Source of the DNA: Calliopum simillimum
Lineage: Eukaryota; Arthropoda; Insecta; Diptera; Lauxaniidae
Assembly: GCA_951812925.1 (NCBI GenBank)
Contig: OX638371.1
Span: 40,832,101 to 40,896,100 of the forward strand
Length of the DNA stretch: 64,000 nt
Direction of reading: 5' to 3'
The position numbers were made by a program, and so were the translations under genes. The notes under the pieces were generated by a model. That model saw only the letters and a program-made list of their open reading frames with translations. It was not told where the DNA came from and did not search any database. Below, in pieces: positions 1-12,011 of this stretch; position 1 is the first letter of the stretch, and each line of letters opens with the position of its first letter.

Positions 1-617
1 ACGACGATAAAATTGAAAAAGTGTCTATGACTGGTTCAATGACTCTCGATTGATTTTAAAGTTCTACAGTCCAAGCTGCGGTTTTGCAACAGTGGTAAAA
101 CTTCTTGTATCTACTGCTGTGTGTAGTTTGTTAGCAAACAAAAGTTTAAATCGATTTCATAAATATCCTATAGAGTTATTTGAATTCATATAGTTGTTGC
201 TTTAAGTATTTTGTAAGGAACAATTTGAATCCAAATTCGCATGACTCCTTTTTATATTTAATTTGTGATACATATCGACCAGTCGTTTGTAAAATACCAA
301 AATTTTCGAAATGAGAAAATAAATATAAGGACTGTCCCAGAAAAATTTGATGCTTTGGTTTTGCTTTGCTTTGGTCAATAAAAAAATACTCAATTAATTT
401 TTTTTTTATTAATGATTAGTAGGGTAAGGGAAGGAAATATGGACCACCAATCTTTCTTTTTTAAATAAAATTAAAAAAACATAAAACAAAACAATTAATT
501 TTATGTCATTCATTAAAGGAAACAATTCACCTTTATTCTGATTCACTTTTAGACAAATATCTCATAAGGATACAGAAAAAAAATTAAAAACCAGAAAATA
601 CTCAAAATGAAGATGAA
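1..617. other. AT-rich non-coding stretch, unassigned
   Basis: No gene or recognisable element is visible. The stretch contains several A and T runs, including a T run near 398-410. Short open frames here have no coding character. Confidence 0.5.
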
Positions 618-882
618 ACTAGTAAGGGTGTAACTTTTGGCCTGGCCACAAAATAAATACCCCACACTGCAGTATTTTGAAAATTTTGCTTATATGGGAG
701 GTGCCACGCCCTCTTGTCCGAGTATAACCAGTTTATGCTCAGTGCTTGCATTTGTAGTTTTTAGTGTCTGAGTGAAATTTGATTGGATTATCTCAAAAAA
801 CGCTTTCAGTATAGCGTTTAGAAGCTTTTATTTATATAGGAGGTGCCACGCCCTCTTTCCCGAGTTCGTCTAGTTTTAGCTT
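618..882 (-). repeat. Helitron-like (DINE-1-type) 3'-end fragment
   Basis: This is the minus-strand 3' end of the window's commonest dispersed element. ACTAGT lies at 618-623, followed by an imperfect hairpin around TTTGGCC/GGCCA (636-648). Two copies of the internal module follow, recognised by GGAGGTGCCACGCCCTCTT and starting at 697 and 839, so the period is 142 bp. A CTAG end preceded by a short hairpin is the known signature of Helitron 3' ends. Assignment to the DINE-1/HINE group is inference from that signature and from the GTCY tract in longer copies. This copy is truncated after the second module. Confidence 0.7.
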
Positions 883-1829
883 TCATCTTCTTTTCGTTTT
901 TATTTTACTAATTATAAATAATCACCATCGGACTCGTCATGAAAACTCCAGCTAGATACCCTATCTGATAAAAACAATTGTTTTTGAGGCTTTTTCTTTT
1001 GGTGGTCCTCATTACCCGCAGCACTTGCTTATAATAAAATTTGTTGACTAGAAAGAATTAGTCACTAAACATTTATTTGTTTAGAAAAAACAACTTCACA
1101 GCAACATGAGACTTCACCGAACGTTAAAATCGCACTGATATATGCTTTAGGTATTAGCGTAAAGTTTAAACATGAATAACGGTAAGTCCTATGTATGCAA
1201 TGGAAAAATAACCGTGATGTCCATATTACCCGCGTAGTCCATATAATCCTCGTTTATCCTACAAAAAATATAAATAACCTTTGAACTATTAACAAATATT
1301 TATTTTCTATAAAAATATTTTACTTTTTGCTTAAGTCCCTTCATTAAGTTTTGGACAGTTATTTCGTCAACAGTACCGTGTGACCTTCTCCACTTATTTC
1401 CGAAGTCTTGTAAATTTGAACATTATAGTACCCCCGTGTTCACGAATAAATGGCAAAAGACGTTTTTCAAGGCATTCACCTGCTTCTCAGAGCGCAGGTG
1501 CATATGGCCCGCCAAACCATATACTGCTTGGGGAATTTTATAATTTTCTTCTCTTTAATTTTGCTCTGTACCTGCTCCTTCTGTGAACAAGTATAAAATT
1601 CATTCCTGGTAGCTGTTTGAAATTTGCAACAGTCAAATTTAGTCATGTAACCTTCACATAACATGCGAGCTCGCTTTTAAGCCTCCAACAGCCATATCTT
1701 TGAGCCGCCAGCAGCCATATCTTGAACTAAAGTGTTGGGATTCTGCTTAAAAAGGTGCTTAAATTTTTTCACCTACTGTGGATCTATACCGGCTTTTCTA
1801 CTTGAACCCTTTTTTCGCACAATAAGTTG
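883..1829. other. Unassigned AT-rich DNA
   Basis: I see no gene or clear repeat. A somewhat GC-richer patch near 1,480-1,520 and a short CAGCCATATCTT direct repeat (about 1,690-1,720) are the only local features. Confidence 0.4.
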
Positions 1830-1831
1830 TA

Positions 1832-2945
1832 TAAAGCAAAACACGCCAACAGTACCAGCTGAAAATTTGTTTGTATCCGATTTCGCTAAATTTGGCAATA
1901 TGGTAGATCCGGTGGTCAAGAACAATAATCCGGGAGGATTTGGTTCAACATAGTACCATTTGTTAAAATACAGTGTATTGAAGTTGGCGTTTTTAGGCAT
2001 TTTCATGAAAAGGGTGTTTTTTCAAAAACTTATAGCTTACACCAAAGTTTGTAAATCTTACGAAAAAAGTGTACTAGGCATAAAATGCTTAGAATCGTCC
2101 AAGAAATACGTGTGAATTTTTTTTGAATTTAATTTATGAAGTTTTCATTTATATTTGAGAAATTTTCATTTATATTTCAGAAACTTTCATTTATATTTGA
2201 GAAATTTTAATTTTAATTTCAGAAAAAAATTGTATTTTAGTTCAATAAGGCTCGTATGACAAAAACACTTTGCTTTTTTTAATTTTTTAAGAAAGATGGT
2301 ACGTAGAGTTAACAAAAGGGCCTGAATCGATATTGCCCATTGACAGTATAGTAAGTTAGGACCCTACTCGTCCATGCTCAGCCCAATTGAAACCATTTGA
2401 TATAATCTAAGGACTCATGTCAAGTCACACATTCAGGTTCCAATTGTGCACGGAGTAGGTGTTGGAGAGCAACGGCGCGTTTATTTAGGGCAGCAGATAG
2501 ACGGAGGAAATCCAGCAATTGCTTGCAGTGACTGCGCTGGGGCTGTGCAACATGTATCGTCATTAACAGCAGCTGCTTTGAAGCTCGAAAATATGCCGGT
2601 CGGAGAGGAAATTGTATTCCTATGCAGCAATAACTAACACGTGTTATTCAGTTTTCATTGTAATTGTTTCATTGTAAAATTATTATCTCATGACTTTCTT
2701 TGAAATTAAATACATGAACTGGTGATTTTCACTTTCCGCTTACTATCGATTCATGCCATTTGGCAACTCTACGTACCATCTTTCTTAAAAAATTAAAATA
2801 AGCGAAGTGTTTTTGTCATACTAAAATAAAATTTTTTTCAGAAATTAAAATTTCTGAAATTAAAATGAAAGTTTCAAAAACATAAATGAAAATTTCTCAA
2901 ACATAACTTCTGAAATTAAATTAAAAAAGTGTAAAATAAAAATGT
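1832..2945. mobile_element. PAL-5 copy 1: Tc1/IS630-like DNA transposon remnant
   Basis: The left end matches the ends of the 42.6-kb copy (AAGCAA, then ACGCC, then ACCAGCT, then AAAATTT) and is preceded by TA at 1,830-1,831, as expected for a Tc1/mariner-type TA target. A shared module (CTTAGAATCGTCC, then CGTGTGAATTTTTT) lies at about 2,085-2,120. Inverted arms then run about 2,110-2,320 and 2,760-2,945. Their best-preserved core is 2,254-2,310 against 2,764-2,821 and includes TCTACGTACCATCTTTCTT. Between the arms is a decayed transposase end. The right outer terminus matching the left end is not visible, so this copy seems truncated at about 2,945. Confidence 0.7.
2344..2637 (+). pseudogene. 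Tc1/IS630-type transposase C-terminus, decayed
   Basis: The plus-strand frame has clear coding character: it is more GC-rich and codon-balanced than its surroundings. It begins LGPYSSMLSPIET, which resembles the PYSPxLNPIE motif around the third catalytic acidic residue (E) of DDE_3/IS630-Tc1 transposases. An in-frame TGA lies at 2,398-2,400. The frame then runs through RTHVKSHIQVPIV, VGEQRRVYLGQ and DCAGAVQHVS to LKLENMPVGEE and a stop at 2,637. MPVG near the end is also familiar from this family. Only the last 100 or so codons remain; the helix-turn-helix and the first two catalytic aspartates are absent. The gene lies between the inverted arms, as a transposase should. Family assignment rests on motif recognition, not on a search. 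Confidence 0.65.
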
Positions 2946-4250
2946 TGGCAAAAAAAAAAAAAAATTTTTTTAATTTATTTACATTTATTAAAAAAATCTA
3001 ATTTCGACACCTTCCTTAGTAAATAAATAATTTTTCTAATTGCATAAAAACAAATGTAATGGTAAATCTATTTCTTTTTTTTTTGCAGTGTAACCAGAAC
3101 TAAATCAGACTGACCACAAGCAAACGAACCGATTACAATGTAACAGTGAATGCACACATGCGGGTTTATAAACATGGCAAGGTCCAGCCAAATTTTGTTT
3201 CCCCTCCAATTCTACTGACTTGAAATTGCACGTTGAACCGGGTAAATGTTTTTCTGAATATTTTATGTATTGCAATGTTAAATCGGAGGTGAAAGTAAAC
3301 ATTCATAGGACGTTGCAGCAGACAACAAAATAACACGGCACACAGAGCATGTGTAACACAATTAAACCCATAGAAACCATACGAAAATGTAGTCATTTTG
3401 AGTGCATTTTCTGAATACGAGACGAGAACGGTATAAACTCGTATACTCGTAGTACAAAAAACGGCATGGGACTGAAAATGTTTTTCAGGAATAAAAGCAA
3501 GTACCACATATTGTGTTTTGCGATGATGCAGGCGCCTGGTTGCTATAAAAACTGATTTACGTTGAGGAATAAATTTGTTCATAGTTATGGAAAAAATTAG
3601 GGCAAACTAATGTTTGTGGGGAGTGCGGGAAGACTAAATTGTTGCCTAATTTAATTGAAGATTTATTATGTGCAAATGGCAGAAGGATGGAATAGTAATA
3701 TGAAATGTTCTAAGGGCCCAACCTTAATATTCACAACTCATTTTGATTATTAAACATAAAAAAGACCAAAATAATAGCACAAAAATAACGTTTTATTGTG
3801 GAGAATCACATGTTCCACATGCGGCACATGCACGTCGCACAGTTTAACGTATGTGGTCAAAAATACAAAAATCTGAATATGTTATGTTCTTCGGCATCTT
3901 GTTCTCAAGGGAGTCAAATTTTTTTTTTTTTTTTAACTTGGTCGTTAAATTGCAATAACTATAGGGCCTATGGTTAACAAATATGATATTTTACGATAAA
4001 ACCATCGCTAGGCGTTAGACTATTTCCAAAATTCTGTTTTGAAATGTTCACTTCAGATTTTCATCACTTAAGAAATGATTATATCGGACGTGATTCCAGA
4101 AATGAAAAGAACGATAAATTTTGTTTGCAAAAGAGGATTTTGAATAATTTATAAAACACTTTATTTCTACAATAGAATCCAAAATATCCATACTTAAAAT
4201 GCAACAATTATTTCAAAGCCTATAACTTTAAAGCTCAGACCCATACAAGA
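2946..4250. other. Unassigned AT-rich DNA
   Basis: A 138-codon minus-strand frame at 3,166-3,582 has no recognisable motif and is probably chance. There are A and T runs at about 2,948-2,975 and 3,918-3,935. I see no inverted repeat or element end. Confidence 0.4.
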
Positions 4251-4920
4251 ACTAGCAAGGGTAACACTTTTGGCCAGGTCCAACATTAAATACCCTACAC
4301 TGCAGTATTTTGAAAATTTTGCTTATATGGGAGGTGCCCTCTGGTCTGAGTTCGCCTAGTTTTAACGCGGAGCGTGCTTTTAAAGTCCTTAGTATTTGAG
4401 TGAAATTTAGTTGGATTATTTCCAAAAACCCTTTCAGTATAGCATTTTGAAGCTTTTCTTTATATGAGAGATGCCATGCCCTCTTGTCCGAATTCCCGAA
4501 TTCGCCCAGTTTTTGCTCAGAGCTTGCGCTTATAATTCCTAGTATTTATGTGTATTTTATCTGTATTGTTGCAAATAATGCTCTTATTATTGCTTTTTGA
4601 ATATATTTTTCGTATGGGCGGTAGGCGTGTCCGTTGACCGATTTCGCTCATTTTTAATCCCTCGAGCTAACTTTTACGGCAAAGTCACTGTACCAAATTT
4701 CATCGAATTATATTGGTTAGTTTTTCCGTAAAAAATATTTCTACAGACAGACAGACACCTAGGCAGACAGCCAGCCCGCCAGACAGACGGAGATGGCTAT
4801 ATCGACTAAGGAGGTAACACTGATCAAGAATATATATACTTTTCTATATCTGCCACGCCTTCTTCTCTGCGTTACAAACGAAAGGGCAAAGTGAATATAC
4901 CCTGGGTGTAGAGTATATAA
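4251..4920 (-). repeat. Full-length Helitron-like (DINE-1/mini-me-type) element
   Basis: Read on the minus strand, this copy runs from TACACCCAGGGTATATTCAC to the 3' end (TTGGCC, then CTTGCTAGT). The hairpin has decayed to GGACCTGGCC. It carries two GTGCC/CACGCC modules and a block ending in a CAGACAGACAGACA-type GTCY microsatellite (about 4,743-4,790). The conserved segment TATATCGACT, then TGATCAAGAATATATA follows. A GTCY tract beside a conserved core is known from dipteran mini-me/DINE-1 elements. Structure and length (about 670 bp) match the copy at 12.9 kb in opposite orientation. Confidence 0.75.
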
Positions 4921-6739
4921 AGAAGAGCATTCATACCTACTAGAATTGCAGTTAGCACAAATATGAATGAATGAATTAATTCCAAAATTTTACGAATATC
5001 GAAATTTGTACTACACTGCATTGGTATTTAAAATTGATTAGTTTGATACAAAGGTCTGCCAAATGCTAAGATATAACTTTTAGGGCATTGCTCTAACTTC
5101 CCTTTCAACATATTCAAATATGTAGTAATGACTTTGAAAGTTTTTGAATCAATTAAAGTAAATGTTTTTTGTATTACTTAGCTTTGAAATTCAAAAACCA
5201 TGGAATTTCTGACTTAAAGATCGAATCATTTTAAACACTACATCACTAACTAAGGGGAAGGCAACTTTTATTTATAATGCTTTGCAAACCAATTTTTGCT
5301 CAAAAGGCAAAGCAGTATTTCTTTGTTTTTTAAGCAAAGGAAACATGCTTATTTTCCTTGTGACCAAAGATCGATCCCTAGATTCGGTTAAAATAAAGTT
5401 TTTATTTTACGAAATTGCTTGAAAAAGGCTTTGGATTCGATAGTACACGGTCTACTTTTTATTTTTGGTAAAGTCTAGACTCTAGAGACTTACGTTTTGC
5501 AAAAAGAGTTCAAAATATTTTTTAAAATAGTTTTAGTGGAATAATCATAATACTTTCTTAGAAAATGTTTAATGATTTTTTGCGAGCTTAAATTTTCTGA
5601 CATTATGGTGGTTGGAACTGAATTCTGATAGTCTAAGAGTCAGTGCTTAGAAACGCAAAGTTATTTTTAAGAACTGGCTCTTCGGCTATGATGGGTCCGT
5701 ACTAGTAAGGGGCACATGATGTCAATGACCTCTGAAGAAAAATTATTATTGAGGCATAAATTTTGATACCTCATACTTTAAGATCGGACTGTTAATGCCA
5801 CAGATATGATGAAAAATGTTGCGACCCTTACGTTCGGTCAAAAAAATATAAAAAAAATATCAAAATTTCCTTGCAAAAATGCTTTGGGTTCGATGGTGCC
5901 TAAAAGGTGATATCAAGTTTTGGTCATATTTGTATGGGATCTTGTGGTATGACCACTCGATTTTTCGACATAACGGTAAAACGGGTGGGGGTAAATATTT
6001 TGGATAACGGATTTCGAATCAGAGGGCGCCAATTACTCTAAAACTATACTTTATACCAAAAAATTAAATAATTTCTTCAGCATGGTTGGAAATAGGTTAA
6101 ATTTAAACCAATGCTACAAAATCAAACTTTTTGTTGTACCCATGAGAAGTTCCACTAAACAATGAAGACGTGATTAATAATATACAATTTTAGAAATACA
6201 TGATTACCCCCAAGAGTCTGATAGATGGATGGTGTTACAAAAGTGATGCAAAATCATGGCTTGATATAGTTTTATTTCGCATACAGTTCGATCTCGCAAA
6301 TGTTTTCAATGAGTCGTGCGATATTATCGAAAATTCAATCAAGGTAAGTATATAAACAGAAAATATTTTTTACTTAACATCAAAAATTTATTGTTTTTAG
6401 CTAAAATAACCACAAGAAACATATTTTCGAAATTAAAGCCTTTTGTAAAACTCTAAAACTATATTTTTGCAAAAAGCTTTTACTCCCAAGATCGTATTAA
6501 AATCAAGCAAGCAATAATTTTCTAGAACACATTAATATATTATGTTCGGTTTTTACGGGTATTTTGAAAACTTTTTCCAAAAAAAAACTGAGTTATAATA
6601 GATTGCAGTATTCTGCAAAAAATATTCCAAGGAAAATTTTGCTAAAGGTCACCAAAGGAAAGTAATGCTTAAAACTTCAGAACAATGCGAAAAAATGCAA
6701 TTGATACAATGCGGGAAGTCTTAATTTCTTTTGACGATC
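4921..6739. other. Unassigned AT-rich DNA with weak dispersed modules
   Basis: No gene is visible. Two related segments (about 5,410-5,450 and 5,870-5,910) share a GCTTTGGxTTCGATxGT core. This suggests old dispersed repeats that I cannot delimit. Confidence 0.35.
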
Positions 6740-7132
6740 TTAGGCCAGTCAAATTAGCAAAAACAAAAATGGGTGAATCTCGGAATGAGAGATAATAAGC
6801 TGAAAACGCGTATACACTTTCATCATAGTGTTTTAAAAGTTGTCTCAAAAGTCTCATAAAATCTCGTGTCTGCGTCGTAAGTTATTCAAGATCAAAGGTC
6901 ACAAAAATCAATTTTTTGAAAATATCTCGCAAATGGTTAATTTTTCAGAAAAATAGTGCAAGACAATTTTATAGTGATTTTTGTGACCTTTAATCTAGAA
7001 TAACTTAGGACGCAGACACGAGATTTTATGAGACTTCTGAGACATCTTTCAGAACACTATTATGAAGGTGTATACGAGTTTTCAGCTTATTATCTCTCAT
7101 CCCGAGGTAAAACCCTAATTTTACTGGCCTAA
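6740..7132. mobile_element. PAL-2 copy 1: palindromic MITE
   Basis: A 393-bp imperfect palindrome. The left end is TTAGGCCAGTCAAATTAG and the right end, reversed, is TTAGGCCAGTAAAATTAG. The arms run about 6,740-6,920 and 6,960-7,132 and match almost continuously, for example TCATAAAATCTCGTGTCTGCG. The short loop lies near 6,925-6,955. The inner arm contains GTTATTCAAG, then TCAAAGGTCACAAAAA, which recurs in the second PAL-2 copy at 10.9 kb. There is no coding content. The superfamily is unknown. Confidence 0.8.
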
Positions 7133-9667
7133 TTGTATGGCCTTCGCTATGCAATTTCGAACTATCAGTGTCTAGAGGCTAGATATGAAATTTAATAGCA
7201 TATGTTTCTGTGGTACATAAAAAAATACCATTTATGGGGGATGTGCAGTGTTAAAGTTTTGTATGTACAAAAATATTCCTCGTATTAGTCTTCAGAAGTT
7301 TGGCAAACACATGATAGCTACGCATATCGACTTAAAACAAGAATGCGTTAAGAAGGGTAAACTTTGAACCCCTTTAAAAAGATTAAATGTAAACATTCAA
7401 AACGCCGAAACACGTATACGTTGTTTAGTCCCCTTAACCAAAATCCGTTGTCGAAATCTTGTTATTTTGGAGAAATCTGCAATTGTTGTACAGTATTATA
7501 GAATAAATTCATATAAAACACTACCCACGTTTTAATCAGTTTTTACAGAGAAACGCTACACTGTGCATCGCATTTTCCTTGCAGCTCCAAGAAGTCGGAT
7601 CGTTGCGGCGTCGTGCCAAGTGTTTGTTGGTAATAAATTTTTATGCAAACTTCAAATGTTTTGTTTGATTTTGTCGCCTCAATAAAACGGTGCTCGTTAA
7701 AGCGTTTACACCATCTGGAGAATGACATGGACTGAAGTTCAGCCAACACAACACAGCAGAGTGGGTTGGAACAACGAAGAAGCGACAATGGTCTTCGAGT
7801 GTTTTGGTCACGTACAGAACATAAAAGTATTTACAAATAATATTTCCATATGTAGGGACGTGACAAAAAATCAAAATACGAGAGGAGTAAACTGCTAGAC
7901 ATCACTCAAATATTCGAATGTGGTGGGAAAGGAAATATGAGTAAGCTGGAGTGTGTCGATGACAAATGCTATAAACCGTCCCGGACTAAGCAATTGATGA
8001 TAATAAACATTAGGATTTCCGATACAACAACTTTCAAAAGTTGGTTGGAAAAAACAACATACAACAAGAAACAAAAATGAAACGAACTAACGATATTTGT
8101 TTGCAACTCATAATGCAAATACTGAAGCGGATTGAAGTGGACTCAACTGAACCGAATTGTGCATCCCCATTGAGACTCAGAGAAGATCATAAAAATTCAT
8201 ACAATTTTAGTCTGTGGATTTACTTGAGACAAAACAAAAACTCATCCTTGTTAGACACAGAGTGCAGAAAACAGGAGAAACAAAAACAAAAAACTGATGA
8301 AAAATAAAAAAACGAAACGAAATGGTCCACTTCTGTTGGGGAAAGGCGGCAGGATGTTTGTTTGTGTACTCTCGTATACATTTTGCAAGAATTTAAAAGC
8401 TTCACTATTACTTTTTAATTAAAAGTTTTTTGTTGGCATTCGCCTAACTACAGGAAATAGCAGAAGCAGTAGCAGCAGCAGCAGTAGCGCCATCTATTGT
8501 AGCATTACAGAAGCAGAGATAAACCAACAGACAGCTTTGAAACCACAAGAAAAACACACAAAATGTTGGACTCCGGGAAAATTCCCTTGTGACCATTAAA
8601 ATTTTGTAGATTTTCTTTGTTCTGCACTTTCATTGCGAAAGCAATTCATCATCAGAGTGGGAGCGCAGTTGCAAAAATATGAAAGAAAAAAATTAAATGA
8701 TGAATTCTCCTTAGAAAAAAAAAAGCAACAAAAATCCGATTACGATTAACACTGCAAAAAATATCATCAAAGTTTACAAAAAGAAAGAAGGAGAAAAAGG
8801 TTTTCTATGGATAAAAACTGTTGCAACGAAAGGCGATTGTTAATTATGATGGAACTGATGAGGGATACAGATGCAAATAAAAAAAGTGCAAGCCAGACAA
8901 AACTTCAAAACCAAATTTTGTTGATACGAAAGGAAGTTGCAACCCTATTTAATTTTGTAGCAAGTAGTTACGATGAATATACGCATGTTTTTGACAAGTA
9001 GTAGTTTAAAACAATATTCAAAAATAGATAATATTCATTTTTATATCTTTCTTTTTATTATGTTAATAATGGTTTTTTTAGATACTGATTTATTTGGCAG
9101 TTGTATTTCTACCTCGACGACAAGCGTCATATACCATGCCTTAGCAATAAATAGCTGTATGTGTCACTAGGACTAATGTGAACAGCCACCTACCTACATA
9201 TGTATGTTTTCGAAATTAAAGGCTTAATTTCTCATAAACCATAATTAATATCGAGCTAAATGGTGCTCATGTTTTATAAGTGTGGGAACGGAGCTAAACG
9301 GACGACTTGGCAGCACTGACAAAACGGACGAGACTTAAACGAAACGAACTCGACGACAAGACTTTGAATAAACGAACAAACGGCAGTTGAACTTGGTAGT
9401 GGATGAAAAGAAGTTCAAGAAGACGGTTCTCTGTGGACATGTTAAGAAGTGATATTTAAAAAAGTGAAAAGAGAATTAGAAGATTAATTGGTAAACTTAA
9501 AAAGGAAGATAATTATAATAGTAACTATTACAAAATATAAAATAACTTAGAACAAAAAGAAATGTGTAAATAAAAAACCTTACTAGAAACTACTTAGAAA
9601 GAGTTGTGTTGGGTTGTTTTTAATTTGAAAGATGAAAGAAAGCATAAGTATGAAATTATTTTTTACT
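7133..9667. other. Mostly single-copy DNA
   Basis: No gene could be supported. A short CAG/TAG repeat lies at about 8,462-8,490. A GC-richer, purine-heavy segment at about 9,277-9,620 (ACGGACGACTTGGCAGCACT near its start) could be an old LTR or other element end, but no second copy or TG...CA boundary pair is visible. Minus-strand frames at 7,543-7,874 look slightly coding-like but match no motif I recognise. Confidence 0.4.
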
Positions 9668-10988
9668 TATAGACCAGGCAAATTAGCATTTAACAATAAC
9701 TAGAGTCCGACCGATTAATCGGCTTCGGCTACGGCTTTGGCCACCTTCGGCCAAAAAAACGCCTTCGGCCTCACATTCGGCCTTCGGCCAAAAATAAGCC
9801 GAATGTTTGGCCGAAGCCGAATGTTTGTAACTTCAAGCATAAAGCAACTTGTTGATTAAAAAAAAACTTTTAAACAAAATGATGGCCGTTTATAGTGGAT
9901 TGGGACTTTTTTATCACGAATCTGAACTTTGTTTTTTTCAATTATGTCAGAATCCTGAGTTATCCTTGCCCAAAAGTGCAAAAATCATTGTCTTGAGATA
10001 TACTTTGGGCTATGTAACAAAAACAGTAAATGGCAAAATTTAATTTTGTTATTGCATTTGGATAGGTAAGATCACTCTTAACGCTCTACATTTTGAATTC
10101 TATTCCTACTTTCCGAATTATAAGCCATTAAAATAAGGGTATTTCTCAATAACATACAAAGAATTTTTCCGGACCGAAAAATTAAAAGTTCTTTATTATT
10201 TATTTTTTGTCAATTAAATATTTCATTACAAACATTTCGAGCCCTTGCAGAACAAAGTCGCATGATAAATGGCCGCTTTCTTTAAGAGAGGTGGTGCCTT
10301 CGTGAGATATCGGATACAAAAGGTCGAGTAAATCAGTTTTTTGGTCTTCCAATAGTAGATTTGATCTTTTGTTCTAGTCATGCCTTGAGAAGTTGTGCCT
10401 TCTTGAGAAATCGAGTGCTAAAGGTCAAGAAAATACCTTGAAATTGAATATAATTTGTACGAAAACAACTTATGCAAATTTTCTGAGCTGAAAAATCGTG
10501 GATCAAATAAGGGAAAACATTTTGCACCCAATATCTCACAAAGGGACCATTTCTTAAGATCCATTCCCGTTAAGGCTTATCTGAACAATGCAAAATCGGC
10601 GCTAAGTGTGTTATATTATATAATGCCTAAAATGCTACAAATTGAATATACCCTGAGAGTAGGGTATAAAAATATAAAATAAATGAACCTTCGGCTTCGG
10701 CTACGGCCGAAGGTTATAAAAAAACCGATTAATTGGCTACGGCTTCGGCCAAAAAGTGACCTTCGGTCGGACACTGACAATAACAATAATTAGGGGAAAG
10801 CTGAAAATCGGTACAGACCTTAGAAACACCATTACAAATAATCTGTCAAAAGTCCTCATTGATCCCATGTGAGCTAAAAAAGTTATTCAAGGTCAAAGGT
10901 CACAAAAAATATTTTTTTGGAATATGGCGACTTTCCCCTAATTATTGTTATTTAACATTAATTTTTATGCTAATTTGCCTGGGCTATA
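9668..10988. mobile_element. PAL-2 copy 2, interrupted by an hAT insertion
   Basis: The ends are TATAGACCAGGCAAATTAG at left and, reversed, TATAGCCCAGGCAAATTAG at right. Both arms continue into TTTAACAATAA or TTAAATAACAATAA and then AATAATTAGGGGAAAG. After removing the nested element at 9,701-10,776 and one copy of its duplication, a PAL-2 element of about 240 bp remains. Its inner segment GTTATTCAAGGTCAAAGGTC links it to the 6.7-kb copy. Confidence 0.8.
9701..10776. mobile_element. Non-autonomous hAT element with GGCCGAAG subterminal repeats
   Basis: The 1,076-bp insert is flanked by a perfect 8-bp duplication, ACAATAAC, at 9,693-9,700 and 10,777-10,784. The ends are TAGAGTCCGACCG at left and, reversed, CAGTGTCCGACCG at right. 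An 8-bp duplication with a CAG-type terminus is diagnostic of the hAT superfamily. Both subterminal regions (about 9,715-9,830 and 10,688-10,766) are crowded with GGCTTCGGC/GCCGAAGGC words in both orientations, resembling the clustered transposase-binding repeats known from hAT ends. The interior is AT-rich, and its two short frames are not recognisable as transposase, so the copy is probably mobilised in trans. Confidence 0.9.
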
Positions 10989-11242
10989 TTCTATTGTTGA
11001 GACGCAGTATGGTCGTGAAGTAAATCACCTTCAAATATTTTAGTTTTCTTCTTTGCTTCATTACCATTTTCGGCATACAATTAACCAGAACATAGTACAT
11101 TTCGTAGCGATGATGAACTACTGCCACAGTTACTAAAATGTTCCTTTTATGAAATGACGTAGATGACAATCTATTTTCTAAAGTTGTATTTGATCTTTAT
11201 AACTTTTCTTTGACTAATTCAATTTGACTATTGAAGTAAAAG

Positions 11243-11625
11243 AGGCCTGTTCCTTAATCCGTATGTTTTCAATTACTTTTCATTTTGGAAACTATTTGAT
11301 GAAAATGGTTAGTCACACGATAAAAAAAATTAGAATCTTTTTTGTGGGGAGTTACACGTTGTGCAAATAATATTGATTTGTATTTCCGAAAAACTAACCG
11401 TTTCGGAAATATTCTTAAAAAACCGCAAAAAGTCGAAAAATTCGACTTTATCGAATATTTCCGAAACAATTACTTTTTCATAAATATAAATCAATATTAT
11501 TAGTAGATCCTGTAATTCTCCACAAAAAAGATTCAAATACTTTTTATCGTGTGACTCACAATTTTCATCAAAAAGCTTTCTAAGTGAAAAGTAATTGAAA
11601 CCACGCGGATTACGAAACTGGCCTG
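11243..11625. mobile_element. PAL-3 copy 1: palindromic MITE
   Basis: A 383-bp palindrome with terminal AGGCCTGTTCCTTAATCCG matched at the right (reversed) by CAGGCCAGTTTCGTAATCCG. The arms contain TTTCAATTACTTTTC and the segment GTCACACGATAAAAA (reversed on the right). The centre, AAAAAGTCGAAAAATTCGAC, is itself a smaller hairpin. AAAG occurs immediately outside both ends, suggesting a 4-bp target duplication if one terminal C has been lost on the left. A second copy lies inverted at 46.1 kb. There is no coding content. Confidence 0.8.
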
Positions 11626-12011
11626 AAAGTATCGAAAATTAATTTGATGGACTACATTAACTTTGTATGGAGTTAAGATACCTTTACTTCAATGGATGAT
11701 ACCTCAGAAAGTAATGACCCAATTGAAAAAGTTGTAGGCTTGGCTTGAGGAAGAATCTTAGGGCTATTCGATACCGTTTACAAATATGAACTTCACTACT
11801 TCCTGGACTTACGCTACATGTTATGTTTTCTGTAATTTAAATCAAGGATAACTTGAATCTCAGACGTGATAGGAAAAAAATGATTAAATAGAGATTTTAG
11901 CTTCTTAAAACTTTCCTCATTTTTTTGGGAAAGCTCCGTAAAAGTTGCTAAACTTTGAAATTCGATACCTACAAACTTGAGTATATTTTTAGAAAATGCA
12001 AAAAAAAAATA
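11626..12011. other. Unassigned AT-rich DNA
   Basis: A segment at about 11,690-11,790 (CTCAGAAAGTAATGACCCAAT and following) is similar to one at about 45,400-45,470, so it is an old dispersed repeat. No gene is visible. Confidence 0.4.

Noticed and set aside
3166..3582. 138-codon minus-strand frame
   Set aside because: No recognisable domain, odd cysteine and histidine scatter, and an AT-rich context suggest chance.
7543..7874. Overlapping minus-strand frames with possible transposase flavour
   Set aside because: I could not place any catalytic or helix-turn-helix motif, nor find element ends around them.
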